From the NCBI GenBank assembly GCA_045646145.1, contig JAZRKE010000010.1:23742-87741 (forward strand): a stretch of DNA of 64,000 bases, written 5' to 3'. This DNA comes from SIG565 sp045646145 (lineage in GTDB: Bacteria; Bacillota; Clostridia; Oscillospirales; Acutalibacteraceae). The notes below the pieces were generated by a model. That model did not search any database, was not told where the DNA came from, and worked only from the letters and a program-made list of their open reading frames with translations. Every line of letters begins with the position of its first letter. Position 1 is the first letter of the stretch. Both the position numbers and the translations under genes were made by a program. This document shows, one piece after another, positions 47,432 through 56,048 of this stretch.

Positions 47432-47515
47432 GAAACCGCATAAAATAAGAATTTTCGGGACATTTACCGCTTTGGTGGGTGTCCTTTGTTTTTTCCAGAA
47501 CATTAACAAAACGGC

Positions 47516-47544
47516 TTGAACAAAAAAGAGGGTTATGCTATACT
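47516..47544 (+). promoter_or_regulatory. Promoter of the lipoprotein gene at 47598
   Basis: TTGAAC (47516-47521) and TATACT (47539-47544), 17 bases apart. Confidence 0.55.
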
Positions 47545-47597
47545 GTACACATAATATAGTGATTTTAGCAAATCCAGACTCTAAGGGGGAACCTTAA

Positions 47598-48164
47598 TTG
47601 AAAAAGTTATTAGCAATCATATTCGTATTGGTCCTTGTACTCGGCTTAGTGGGCTGTGTAGACACTTCAAAAGATAACTCTGGCAAAACCGATGAAACTG
47701 CCGCCGCAACCCCCAATACTACAACATCACAAACACAAAATACACCCGAGATAATAAATCCCACTGACGTGGAAATTCCTGACTCGTACGATGAACAATG
47801 GGCTCTCCTATACAAAGTGTTTGTTCCTATTGCAGGCGAAAAGGTTGAACGCGATTGGAAGACCGTTGACGCATTCATCAATACCGCTGGGTATAAGTGT
47901 ATAGTAGATGAAGGAATCTTTAGTATTAGCGACCCATATCGCGAAGGAAGTTACATCAGCGGTATGCTAACTACTAAAAATGGTTATATAGAAATTTGCG
48001 ATATATATTACAACATTCAAATAGCAGGAAAGAATTATAAATCCGGTGTTGATTGGTATAAGAATACTCGATATTTAATCGAAGTAAACGAATTTTCCCA
48101 AACTTCCACCGAGGTAGCCTCTTTATCGAAGGTTGTAGAGTACATTAGAGGCACTGAAAAATAA
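47598..48164 (+). CDS. Lipoprotein, unknown
   Basis: A 188-residue predicted lipoprotein starting at TTG (47598), with AAGGGGGAA about nine bases upstream. The signal peptide MKKLLAIIFVLVLVLGLVGC ends in an LVGC lipobox, followed by a Thr/Asn/Ser-rich linker to about residue 55 and a soluble domain of about 130 residues without a recognised fold. It is the first gene beyond the outermost rbr tail, so it may be the original chromosomal neighbour of rbr. Confidence 0.65.
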   Translation: MKKLLAIIFVLVLVLGLVGCVDTSKDNSGKTDETAAATPNTTTSQTQNTPEIINPTDVEIPDSYDEQWALLYKVFVPIAGEKVERDWKTVDAFINTAGYKCIVDEGIFSISDPYREGSYISGMLTTKNGYIEICDIYYNIQIAGKNYKSGVDWYKNTRYLIEVNEFSQTSTEVASLSKVVEYIRGTEK

Positions 48165-48173
48165 TGTGATTTT

Positions 48174-48640
48174 ATGAAAAATTTTTTTACATTTAGCAGC
48201 CCTATTTTATTTTCCGCGTTTTCTTATTTGGCATATATTATTATGGTTTTCATTATAAACAATTTTGTGGAATTTAAAGATTACGGGGGCCTTGGACTTG
48301 CGTTTTTAATTATATTTCTGTGGGTATTGATTATTATCCCGATTTATTGTTATTTATATTATAGGCTTATAAGAAACAATCGGTTAAAGTTTATATTCGC
48401 TATTTATAATCCCTTAGTTATAGCATCTTCTTATACATTGCCTTTTTTCTACAAGGTGAGTATTTTATTATCATTTTCCAGATTGCTATGGCTCTTTTAG
48501 TTTGGTGGTTGATTTGGTGTCTTTTACCATTATTTATAAAACCAAAACAAAATAATGAGGATATCATAAAACAAGAACCTGCCGATTTTTTGTTGCAAAG
48601 CAAGAAGAAAAATATAATTGCAATTTGTTTTACGTGCTAA
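48174..48640 (+). pseudogene. Frameshifted paralogue of the 46864 membrane protein
   Basis: The first frame (48174-48500) encodes three hydrophobic segments matching the protein at 46864, then stops after LLWLF. The continuation is in another frame from about 48455 (QIAMALLVWWLIWCLLPLFI, then a charged tail) to the stop at 48638-48640, and this corresponds to the fourth helix of the paralogue. A single frameshift between about 48445 and 48480 explains this. It could be a true pseudogene or a sequencing error. Confidence 0.55.
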
Positions 48641-48915
48641 AAACTCTATTCCTTGCAGCTATGTTTACGGGAACACTTTTTAATTTCAAATATATAAAGT
48701 TACTTAAATGCGGGGCGCTAGGCCTTGCCGTACTGTCGGTCGGTTTGCTTATATTTGAACTGATAAATGTCGGTGGGACTGTGTATCATCAAATCGATTC
48801 AAACGGGACACTTGCTATAAACACCTCCATGGTTATACATTTTTTCTTGCGAGCATTGTATTTTGTTGGAATTTCTATTCTGGCATCAAACAAAAGAAGT
48901 TCCGAATCAGTTTGA
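48625..48915 (+). CDS. Possible small membrane protein, start uncertain
   Basis: A frame of about 90 residues with three hydrophobic segments (ALGLAVLSVGLLIFELI and HFFLRALYFVGISIL clearest). It overlaps the end of the frameshifted gene, and no good ribosome-binding site or ATG precedes it; the first candidate codon is TTG at 48625. It may be a fragment of a longer gene. Composition looks coding, but support is weak. Confidence 0.35.
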   Translation: MFYVLKTLFLAAMFTGTLFNFKYIKLLKCGALGLAVLSVGLLIFELINVGGTVYHQIDSNGTLAINTSMVIHFFLRALYFVGISILASNKRSSESV

Positions 48916-48948
48916 TAAAACCCCGATTTCACTGACTAATTATAAAGA

Positions 48949-48973
48949 GGTGCATAACAGCACCTGTTTTTTG
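48949..48973 (+). terminator. Terminator before the PepSY gene
   Basis: AGGTGC pairs with GCACCT across ATAACA, followed by GTTTTTT. Confidence 0.65.
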
Positions 48974-48999
48974 CTATAATTATGTAGGGAGGAATAATT

Positions 49000-49281
49000 A
49001 TGAAGAAAATTTTAGCAATCATTTTATCGGCTATTTTTATTTTTGGGCTTTGCGCCTGTGCTAACCGACCGGCACTCAGTGCCGATGATGCTCTCAATAT
49101 AGCCTTAAATCAGGCAGGGGTTACAAGAGATAGCATTCGTAACCTTGAAAACCGGCTTGAGTGGGATGACGGCATTCAGGTTTACGAAATTGATTTTGAT
49201 TCGGGCGCTACCGAATATTCCTTTGATGTAAACGCTCAGACAGGCGCCATAGTTGAGCGCGACCGAGGTATAATAGATTAA
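49000..49281 (+). CDS. PepSY-domain lipoprotein
   Basis: A 93-residue predicted lipoprotein: signal peptide ending in FGLCAC, then one PepSY domain (ALSADDALNIALNQAGVTRD, YEIDFDSGATEYSFDVNAQT, GAIVERDR). PepSY domains often inhibit or chaperone proteases and occur as small secreted proteins; no protease gene is adjacent. GGGAGGAATAATT precedes the ATG. The length fits a single-domain PepSY protein. Confidence 0.85.
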   Translation: MKKILAIILSAIFIFGLCACANRPALSADDALNIALNQAGVTRDSIRNLENRLEWDDGIQVYEIDFDSGATEYSFDVNAQTGAIVERDRGIID

Positions 49282-49303
49282 TTCTCACTAAAAATCTTTT
49301 TTT

Positions 49304-49340
49304 AACGGAGACACTTTATAAAAAAGTTGCCTCCGTTTTT
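49304..49340. terminator. Bidirectional terminator between PepSY and SGNH genes
   Basis: AACGGAG pairs with CTCCGTT, with ACTTT/AAAGT inside, followed by a T run; on the minus strand the preceding A-rich sequence serves the SGNH gene. Confidence 0.7.
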
Positions 49341-49343
49341 TCT

Positions 49344-50399
49344 TTACTTTATAAATTTTGCTAATGCATCGCCTATCTTCTCGGCCATTCGGTAAAAACC
49401 TAAATCATTAGGGTGAGTGCCGTCAACGGTGCAGTGGTTCATAAAATCTCCTGAACAAAGTTCCGGAGTCTCTACAAGTGCAACATTTTTATCCCCCTGT
49501 GATAGCGCGTAATTATATGTATCTCTTTTCACCTGGGCTCTGCCGCCGCCATTATCATTGGGATTAAAGGTTGGGTAACCTACTAAAATAATCGGAATAT
49601 CGGTGTGTGCCGCGCGAACGGTTTTATAACCCTCAATATAACGTTCCTTAACCTCTTCATAAGAAGAGTTCCAATCATAATCATACACAAATGCGCTCAT
49701 ATCGAGTGTGCTTATATAATCGAACATAGCCTGTTCGCCCCTAGCGTTACCCGAAAAACCGAGGTTAATAAAATCGGCATCAAAGCGCTCGCTAATATAG
49801 CCTTGATAGCAGTTGCTGGGGCGCGACGCGCATCCGCCTTGGGTTATGGATGAACCGTAATAAACTATCGGCTTCTTTATTTTATATTCTCCGCCGTGCT
49901 CAAGTTTTGCATCTTTGCTGATACCGATATATACATTTTTTACATCATTGTAAAGCGGCATTGTAAAAATATAATCGGTCATTCTGCCCATAGCATTAAC
50001 CTTACGAACATAGCCCTTATTGTCGTCCATATTAGGCATCATTAGGCCATGAAAAATAAATTTACCGTCTTCATAACGGTGAATATCAAAGCCAGCTATT
50101 CCTGCCTCTGGCATATGTGACATTAATGTTAAATTATCGTATTCCACCTTAAGTGCAATATAGCGTGAATCGGTTTTAAAACGTATTCTGCCGCCTGCGG
50201 TAAATAGGTAATTATGGGCAACACCTTTGCTTACACTTTCCGCCACCTCTTTTGGCATACGTCGGAAAAGTCCGTCCTCTTTCGGCCTATAAAGTCCGTA
50301 AATCTCGAACGGCTCCTCCATTACGGAATACCATTTAATATCAGGTTCATCTATATCCGTCTTTATCTCGAAATTTTTATCAATTTTTGCGATATCCAT
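49344..50399 (-). CDS. SGNH/GDSL-family hydrolase
   Basis: A 351-residue cytosolic esterase-type protein. An N-terminal beta-sandwich (about 1-165) precedes the SGNH fold: block I GSSITQGG (Ser nucleophile), block II FSGNARGE (Gly and Asn), and block V DGTHPNDLGF (Asp-x-x-His). This arrangement is common among carbohydrate esterases of gut clostridia, for example deacetylases of plant polysaccharides; the substrate is unknown. ATG at 50399 has GAGAGGGTG upstream; GTG at 50408 is part of that site. No signal peptide. Confidence 0.88.
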   Translation of the reverse strand: MDIAKIDKNFEIKTDIDEPDIKWYSVMEEPFEIYGLYRPKEDGLFRRMPKEVAESVSKGVAHNYLFTAGGRIRFKTDSRYIALKVEYDNLTLMSHMPEAGIAGFDIHRYEDGKFIFHGLMMPNMDDNKGYVRKVNAMGRMTDYIFTMPLYNDVKNVYIGISKDAKLEHGGEYKIKKPIVYYGSSITQGGCASRPSNCYQGYISERFDADFINLGFSGNARGEQAMFDYISTLDMSAFVYDYDWNSSYEEVKERYIEGYKTVRAAHTDIPIILVGYPTFNPNDNGGGRAQVKRDTYNYALSQGDKNVALVETPELCSGDFMNHCTVDGTHPNDLGFYRMAEKIGDALAKFIK

Positions 50400-50494
50400 A
50401 TATATCACCCTCTCAAAAGAATTATACCACCCTATTGTTTGAAAAGCAATAAAAAAGCCCCCGCACCAATATTTCAGTACGGGGAATAAAAATT

Positions 50495-50515
50495 AAAAGA
50501 GAGGTAACTCTTTTA
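50495..50515 (-). terminator. Terminator of the amino acid symporter gene
   Basis: On the minus strand AAAAGAG pairs with CTCTTTT around the stop codon and is followed by AATTTTTATT. Weak loop. Confidence 0.5.
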
Positions 50516-51931
50516 TTTTTTCAGTTTATTCTGGTTTGCGCTGTCCGACACCCATTTGCCAAGAGCAAACAAAGCAATAACGTTGGGGATTACCATTAAG
50601 TTATTGAACATATCGGTAAGCTCCCAAACCAAATCGTTAGAAAGGAGTGAACCAACAAAGATAAATGCAACGGCAATTACAGAATATACAATATTGAACT
50701 TTTTACCGAAGAGGTAAACTGCATTAATTCTACCGAAGAGGTTCCAACCGATAATAGTTGAGAAAGCAAAGAATAAAAGACAGATAGCAACAAAGATATT
50801 ACCGATGTTTGCATTACCAAAGGCAGTACCGAAAGCAACCTGAGCAAGATTTGTTTTAGTAAGACCTGCCGCAGCGGCTGCTTGCTCTAAGTGCATACCC
50901 TCAGCAAAGCTTGCGGGGTTGAGCGCGCCCTCACCTGTAAAGAGAGAAGAAATAACAACGAGCGCTGTAAAGGTAAGAACAATAAAGGTATCGATAAATA
51001 CACCAATCATAGCGGCAACACCCTGGTCATGAGGCTTAGCTACATTTGCCTGAGCGTGAGCATGGGGTGTTGAACCCATACCGGCTTCATTTGAAAACAG
51101 ACCGCGCTTTGCACCCTGAGTAACAGCAAGGTAAATAGCCGCACCGATGCTACCACCGATAATGGCGTTTGCATTAAAGGCATATTTGAAAATCATAGCA
51201 AAAGTATCGGGAATATATCTCCAGTTTATAGTGAGAACAATAATACCGCCGATAATATAAAGACCTGCCATAAAGGGTACCATTTTTTCAGTTACAGCGC
51301 CTATACGCTGAACACCGCCGATAAAGATAAATGCAGAAAGCGCTGCGATTATAAGACCTGTAATCCAGGTAGGGATACCAAAAGCGTTATTACAGGATTC
51401 TGCAATAGAGTTAGACTGTACCATAGAGCCCATAAAGCCGAGAGCAAGCATTGCGGCAACGGCAAAGAAAAAGGCTAAAAATTTACCAAACTTGCCTTTA
51501 AATACGGCGCGTATGTAATAAACAGGACCACCCTTAACGGTACCATCCTCCGCTACCTCACGGGTTTTCTGAGCAAGAACAGCCTCGCCGTAGATTGTAG
51601 CCATACCTAAAAATGCGATAATCCACATCCAGAAAATAGCACCGGGGCCACCGATAAGAATAGCACCGCAGGCACCAACGATATTACCTGTACCTACCTG
51701 CGCCGCAATAGCGGTAGCTAAAGCCTGGAAGGATGAAAGTCCGCTTTCCTGCTTGCCGCCTTTAAGTGAGAATTTTCCGAAAACTTGCTTCATACCTTCT
51801 CCGAAGCAGCGCACCTGAACAAAACGTGTACGGATAGTGTAGTAAAGACCTACACCCACAAGCAGAATAATCAGAATGTAGTTTGATAAATAGCTGTTGA
51901 TGTCCTGAACGATTTTCAGTAAAAAATCCAT
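50513..51931 (-). CDS. Alanine/glycine:sodium symporter (AGCS family)
   Basis: A 472-residue transporter with about ten to eleven helices. The AGCS signatures LATAIAAQVGTGNIVGACGA and NEAGMGSTPHAHAQANV are intact. The family imports alanine and glycine with sodium. The start at 51931 has AGGAGG nine bases upstream; a 24-codon extension is rejected. A glycine riboswitch directly upstream makes glycine the likely substrate and signal. Confidence 0.93.
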   Translation of the reverse strand: MDFLLKIVQDINSYLSNYILIILLVGVGLYYTIRTRFVQVRCFGEGMKQVFGKFSLKGGKQESGLSSFQALATAIAAQVGTGNIVGACGAILIGGPGAIFWMWIIAFLGMATIYGEAVLAQKTREVAEDGTVKGGPVYYIRAVFKGKFGKFLAFFFAVAAMLALGFMGSMVQSNSIAESCNNAFGIPTWITGLIIAALSAFIFIGGVQRIGAVTEKMVPFMAGLYIIGGIIVLTINWRYIPDTFAMIFKYAFNANAIIGGSIGAAIYLAVTQGAKRGLFSNEAGMGSTPHAHAQANVAKPHDQGVAAMIGVFIDTFIVLTFTALVVISSLFTGEGALNPASFAEGMHLEQAAAAAGLTKTNLAQVAFGTAFGNANIGNIFVAICLLFFAFSTIIGWNLFGRINAVYLFGKKFNIVYSVIAVAFIFVGSLLSNDLVWELTDMFNNLMVIPNVIALFALGKWVSDSANQNKLKK

Positions 51932-51954
51932 AAAACTTTTCCTCCTAAAAAAAT

Positions 51955-51989
51955 TTAAAAAGAGCCTCTGTTTTTTCACAGAAGCTCTG
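51955..51989 (-). terminator. Riboswitch expression-platform terminator
   Basis: AGAGCCTCTGT pairs with ACAGAAGCTCT (one mismatch) across TTTTTC; on the minus strand a T run follows. Confidence 0.85.
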
Positions 51990-52150
51990 AAATTAAAAGA
52001 CATTACACAATTTATAAAAATTGTACGCTCTGTCCTTTTGCCTGAGAGATTCGGTTTTTACCTTGCACCTTCGGCACCCGCTATATCGGGATTCTCCAGA
52101 GTATTCTCCACACTCGGTCGTTACCTTCCGAGAGCTTCTGCGAAAACAAT
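51990..52150 (-). promoter_or_regulatory. Glycine riboswitch
   Basis: On the minus strand the conserved core reads CTGGAGAATC, GCGGGTGCCGAAGGTGCAA and TCTCTCAGGCAAAAGGACAG, the standard glycine aptamer motifs, followed by the terminator hairpin. One complete aptamer is clear; the upstream GAAGCTCTCGG...CCGAG stem may be a remnant of the other. Confidence 0.92.
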
Positions 52151-52156
52151 ATCTGT

Positions 52157-52184
52157 ATTATACACCTATTTTTACATTTGTCAA
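52157..52184 (-). promoter_or_regulatory. Promoter of the glycine riboswitch transcript
   Basis: On the minus strand TTGACA (52184-52179) and TATAAT (52162-52157) have a 16-base spacer; both hexamers are consensus. Confidence 0.85.
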
Positions 52185-52191
52185 CACTTTT

Positions 52192-53154
52192 TTAAATTTT
52201 TTTAGAAAAAAGCTTTTCGGCGAACCACACGCTGTCTACCTTAAAGGTTTTATCCTTTAAATAATTAAGAATTCCTGCATCGGTTTTAAAGGAAAAGGTA
52301 AGCTTATAGGAATAAAGCGCCTGCTTATTAAAGCCGAGCTTTTTATCTTCGGCGAGTTTGCCGTATTTACCGTCACCAAGCAGGGCGTGTCCTATAGACG
52401 CCATATGCGCCCTTATCTGATGGGTTCTGCCTGTTAAGAGCTCAATTTCCAACAGAGATAAATTATCCTTTGAAGCGAGAACGGTATAAGCCGTTCTGAT
52501 TTCACTCGAATTTTCTTTTTTCTCTTTACTTAAATAAACCTTGTTTTTCTGCTCGTTTTTTTGGAGATAGCCCGTGAGCAACGCCTTTTTTTCTTTTAGT
52601 ACACCGTGAACAACGGTCAAATATCGTTTATCAATTTCTCGGTGTTTTATTTTATCGCAGAGAATTCTGAGCGACTCGGCATTCTTTGCCGCTATTACAA
52701 TACCGCCTGTGTTCCTGTCAATTCGGTTGGCAAGGGCGGGCATAAAGGAGTTTTCTTTTTCGGGGTCAAACTCACCCTTTTCATATAAATAACGCTGAAT
52801 TCTGCCGATAAGGGTGTCTATATACTCCTTATCATCAGGATGAGATAACACTCCCTGCGGCTTATCGGCAAGTAAAATATTTTCATCCTCATAAACAATC
52901 TTTAACTGTTTCGAGGCTCTAAGAAAATCGTAATATTTTTCCTTTTCACCTAAAAATTCATCCTTAATATATGCGTCTACCCTGTCCCCTACATTAAGCC
53001 TTGTGGAAATCTCGGCGCGCCTGCCGTTGACCTTTATATCCTTGGTGCGAATACACTTATACATAAGGGATTTCGGCAATAAGGGTATATTTTTTGATAT
53101 AAATTTATCTAATCTCAGCGTAGCATCGTTTTTACCCACGATAAAGCTCTTCAT
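52192..53154 (-). CDS. RluA-family pseudouridine synthase
   Basis: A 320-residue 23S rRNA pseudouridine synthase. An N-terminal S4 domain (RLDKFISKNIPLLPKSLMYK) precedes the catalytic domain with ANRIDRNTGGIVIAAKN (catalytic Asp) and LLTGRTHQIRAHMASIGHAL. The Asn instead of His before R-I-D is found in the RluC-like group. Which uridine is modified cannot be read from sequence. It ends eight bases from the riboswitch promoter. Confidence 0.93.
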   Translation of the reverse strand: MKSFIVGKNDATLRLDKFISKNIPLLPKSLMYKCIRTKDIKVNGRRAEISTRLNVGDRVDAYIKDEFLGEKEKYYDFLRASKQLKIVYEDENILLADKPQGVLSHPDDKEYIDTLIGRIQRYLYEKGEFDPEKENSFMPALANRIDRNTGGIVIAAKNAESLRILCDKIKHREIDKRYLTVVHGVLKEKKALLTGYLQKNEQKNKVYLSKEKKENSSEIRTAYTVLASKDNLSLLEIELLTGRTHQIRAHMASIGHALLGDGKYGKLAEDKKLGFNKQALYSYKLTFSFKTDAGILNYLKDKTFKVDSVWFAEKLFSKKI

Positions 53155-53281
53155 TACCTTTCCCCCTTTTTCATTTTTATTATAATACTATTTTTTCGCT
53201 GTTTTTTCAATATTTTATTTACTTTTAGTGTATTTTATATTATCATATCTAAAAGAAATTATCGGCAAGGGGGTGAAAAGC

Positions 53282-53983
53282 TTGGAAAATAATATGGCTG
53301 CCGAGCACAGACGGCGCGCTAAGAATAAATTTTTAGCAAACGGTTTTCCAAAAGGCACTCCGCCGCACGAAATTCTCGAATTCTTGCTCTTTTATTCCAT
53401 TTCCCGCAAGGATACAAAGATTATAGCCAAGCGTTTACTTGAAAAGTTCGGCTCATTCAGCAATGTTTTTAACGCACCCGTAAAAGAACTCGAAAAAGTC
53501 GAAGGTATGGGGGAACATTCAGCTATTCTAATTAAATTAATACCCGAAATTGCAAGGGCGTATAACGACGACACCGTAAGCCATGTTTCCAACCTTAACA
53601 CCACAGATGAGATTGGTACATATCTGCTAAGTCGCTATGCCTATTTCGGCACCGATGAAATCTTATCGGTTGTGAGCTTTAATAATGCCGGAAAGCTGCT
53701 TTCATTCAATGTTATCGAAAAGGGTGATATCGGCTCGGTAGGCGTCAGCACTAGAAAGGTAATCGAAACACTGATTAACACCAAAGCCACCTCGGTTGTA
53801 ATTGCACATAATCATCCGGGCGGATTTGCTCTGCCATCTGACGGCGACCTGAAGGTTACCCAAATGCTTGCACGCTCACTTAAAAGCATTAATGTAAACC
53901 TGGTTGACCACATCATTATTGCCGGCGGTGATTTTGTTTCCCTCAGGCAAAGTGAAAACTTTAAAAATTTATTTTCCGACTAA
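53282..53983 (+). CDS. radC: RadC-family JAB-domain protein
   Basis: A 233-residue RadC protein: an N-terminal helix-hairpin-helix (EKVEGMGEHSAILIKLIPEI, about 75-95) and a C-terminal JAB/MPN domain with VIAHNHPGG...SDGD metal motif (about 172-190). Despite the name, a DNA-repair role is doubtful. The start at TTG 53282 has GGGGGTG nine bases upstream; ATG 53294 is an alternative without a good site. Confidence 0.92.
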   Translation: MENNMAAEHRRRAKNKFLANGFPKGTPPHEILEFLLFYSISRKDTKIIAKRLLEKFGSFSNVFNAPVKELEKVEGMGEHSAILIKLIPEIARAYNDDTVSHVSNLNTTDEIGTYLLSRYAYFGTDEILSVVSFNNAGKLLSFNVIEKGDIGSVGVSTRKVIETLINTKATSVVIAHNHPGGFALPSDGDLKVTQMLARSLKSINVNLVDHIIIAGGDFVSLRQSENFKNLFSD

Positions 53984-54015
53984 AAAACGGCTAAGTTTAA
54001 CTTAGCCGTTTTTTG
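53983..54015. terminator. Bidirectional terminator after radC
   Basis: AACGGCTAAG pairs with CTTAGCCGTT across TTTAA with A and T runs on either side. Confidence 0.88.
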
Positions 54016-54017
54016 CT

Positions 54018-54602
54018 TTATTTTCTTATTGCCTTTGTTACTCTGAGCAGTGAGGGTGCCATAACAACATTAAGTACCAGTTCAATAATAAAGTTAACCC
54101 CTACAAGTCCCACAATAGCGTAAGTAACAATATTTGTTCCTCCCGCCCAGGAAGCCAGAATATCCTTAAAGAAAAGGAACATAGCGCTCACAAAAAGTCC
54201 GGTATTTACTATCGGCGCCGCAATGGCAGAAAGCATAATGGTTAAATATGAATTTTTACCGCCGAATGCCTTCCTGACAAGTCCTGCCGCAAAGCCTGCC
54301 GCAGCACCCTTTACAATACATACAAGGCTTGTGAGAAACGGACTTGCGCTGACTAAGATATAACCGCCGCCGTCAAGACCTGTGAAGCAGCATACCGTAA
54401 CCGTAATGCCGAAAACTGCACCGAGTATAGCGCCCACCTTAGCGCCGTACAGATAAGCTCCGAGCACCACCGGAATTAAAACAAGCGACAGATTAAATGT
54501 GCCGATTTTAATAAAGTAGCTCAGCAGCTGCAGTACCACTATAATGGCAGAAAACATACCGAGTATAGCGGTGTTTGTTGATTTTTTTCCTGTGTTTGAC
54601 AT
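54018..54602 (-). CDS. ECF transporter S component, possibly for pantothenate
   Basis: A 194-residue membrane protein with five to six helices; the N-terminal NTAILGMFSAIIVVLQLLS and LGAYLYGAKVGAILGAVFG segments are typical of ECF substrate-binding subunits. It would share the EcfA/EcfT energising module encoded elsewhere. It lies 209 bases downstream of coaX on the same strand, which suggests pantothenate (PanT-like), but S components are hard to tell apart and this is inference. GGAGGTATTTTT precedes the ATG. Confidence 0.82.
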   Translation of the reverse strand: MSNTGKKSTNTAILGMFSAIIVVLQLLSYFIKIGTFNLSLVLIPVVLGAYLYGAKVGAILGAVFGITVTVCCFTGLDGGGYILVSASPFLTSLVCIVKGAAAGFAAGLVRKAFGGKNSYLTIMLSAIAAPIVNTGLFVSAMFLFFKDILASWAGGTNIVTYAIVGLVGVNFIIELVLNVVMAPSLLRVTKAIRK

Positions 54603-54811
54603 AAAAATACCTCCGATACTGCCACGAAAACGCTACGCGTTTAATGAATAGATAATAGTGAAAAGTGAATAGTTGAGGTGTTTGCTTTCGCAAACGGATG
54701 TAAATGTAAAAAAAATTATCATTTCACCTCAAAAGCACATATCTCGTTCAAAAAATCGCCGTTTTGTGTGCAATTCATATATTTTTAATCCGCTAATGCG
54801 GGATTAAACAA
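54603..54811 (-). other. Intergenic region between coaX and the ECF gene
   Basis: No gene seen. A small hairpin AATCCGC/GCGGGATT (54787-54805) lies just after coaX but lacks a T run. No known riboswitch was recognised in the stretch. Confidence 0.5.
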
Positions 54812-55576
54812 TTAATTATTCTTCTCGTAAATCACGCGAAGACCGTCGAGCAACAAATTCTCATTATATATAATGTTTCGCTCACAGTGTCCCACAATTT
54901 CTCTGGAGAGCCCACCTGTTGCAACAACGGTAGCCGTCATACCGAGTTCGTCTTCAATGCGGTCAATAATACCGTCGAGCATTGCAGCGGTACCGAAAAT
55001 AAGACCCGAACGCATACAGTCGACAGTGTTGGTTCCAATAACATTCTGCGGCGCCTCAATTCTGATAGAGGGTAGCTGTGAAGTGTTCTCGGAAAGTGCT
55101 TTAAGCGTTAAATTAACCCCTGCCGCTATAGCACCGCCTAAAAACGCCCCGTTTTTATCAAGCACACTAACGGTGGTTGCCGTACCCATATCAATTATAA
55201 TACAGGGCATTGTATATTCATACAGCGCACCTGCCGCGGCGGCAGCGAGGTCTGCACCAAGCTGAGCAGGATTATCTATTTTAATATTAAGGCCTGTTTT
55301 AACCCCTGGACCGAGTTCAAGCGGTACTATATTACAGAGCATTGAAATTGCATTCGAAACCGCCTTTCCAACTCCCGGCACAACCGAGGAAATTATTGCA
55401 TCCTCAATATTCTCATAGCGACAGCCGTGAAGTAAGAGTATATTCTTAATTTCAACTGCGTACTGATCGGCAGTCTGACTTTTATTGGTGGCTAATCGCG
55501 CTGTGAAAAGCAGAACCTCGCCATCATAAAGACCTAAAGTAATATTAGTGTTACCAATATCGGCTGCTAAAAGCAT
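54812..55576 (-). CDS. coaX: Type III pantothenate kinase
   Basis: CoaX, 254 residues, first step of coenzyme A synthesis (pantothenate to 4'-phosphopantothenate). The ASKHA-fold phosphate motifs are DIGNTNITLGLYDG (residues 5-18) and IIDMGTATTVSVLD (about 126-139); GADLAAAAAGALYEY carries the catalytic Asp. AGAGGTGATTAT precedes the ATG. Near a probable vitamin importer. Confidence 0.95.
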   Translation of the reverse strand: MLLAADIGNTNITLGLYDGEVLLFTARLATNKSQTADQYAVEIKNILLLHGCRYENIEDAIISSVVPGVGKAVSNAISMLCNIVPLELGPGVKTGLNIKIDNPAQLGADLAAAAAGALYEYTMPCIIIDMGTATTVSVLDKNGAFLGGAIAAGVNLTLKALSENTSQLPSIRIEAPQNVIGTNTVDCMRSGLIFGTAAMLDGIIDRIEDELGMTATVVATGGLSREIVGHCERNIIYNENLLLDGLRVIYEKNN

Positions 55577-55636
55577 ATAATCACCTCTGAGTGTGATTAT
55601 ATCACTATATTACGGTAAAATCAAGAAAAATAATGG

Positions 55637-55665
55637 TTGACTTTTCCTTTGTTTACTGATATAAT
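55637..55665 (+). promoter_or_regulatory. Promoter of rpsF-ssb-rpsR
   Basis: TTGACT (55637-55642) and TATAAT (55660-55665) have a 17-base spacer. Confidence 0.82.
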
Positions 55666-55672
55666 TTCTCTA

Positions 55673-55748
55673 TCTGTGGAAGTATGTCCGCAGAATCCTT
55701 GCTTTGACAGTAAGTCAAGGCCATAAAGTCCAGAAGGAGGTGCTACGA
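55673..55748 (+). promoter_or_regulatory. Ribosomal S6:S18 leader candidate
   Basis: CTGTGGA pairs with TCCGCAG, presenting the CCG of the known S6:S18-binding leader motif; a second hairpin CCTTG...GACAGTAAGTC...AAGG follows, then the ribosome-binding site. This would let the S6:S18 dimer repress its own operon. Confidence 0.6.
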
Positions 55749-56033
55749 ATGGTTAAGAATAAGTACGAAGCTACTTTGGTTTTCTCTGTAAAGGCAGGCG
55801 ACGAGGCCGTTACCGCTTTAAACGAGAAATTCAAGGCTTTAATTGCTGAAAACGCAACCGTTGAAAATGTAGACGAATGGGGTAAGCGCAAGCTTGCTTA
55901 TCCGATCAACTACGAGAACGACGGATTCTATGTTTTCACAACTTTTGAAAGCGCTCCGGAATTTCCGGCTGAGCTTGAGCGTGTTGCCGGTATTACCGAC
56001 GGCGTGCTTCGCGTAATGGTTATTAAAAAATAA
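55749..56033 (+). CDS. rpsF: 30S ribosomal protein S6
   Basis: bS6, 94 residues, binds the platform as a dimer with S18. KNKYEATLVFSVKAGDEAVT and EWGKRKLAYPINYENDGFYV are typical. The start at 55749 has AGGAGGTG eight bases upstream; a 15-codon extension upstream is not supported. First gene of the operon; 15 bases before ssb. Confidence 0.97.
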   Translation: MVKNKYEATLVFSVKAGDEAVTALNEKFKALIAENATVENVDEWGKRKLAYPINYENDGFYVFTTFESAPEFPAELERVAGITDGVLRVMVIKK

Positions 56034-56048
56034 CGGAGGAAGACCTAT

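Noticed and set aside
54787..54805. Terminator after coaX
   Set aside because: The stem is followed by A rather than T on the minus strand, so it does not qualify.
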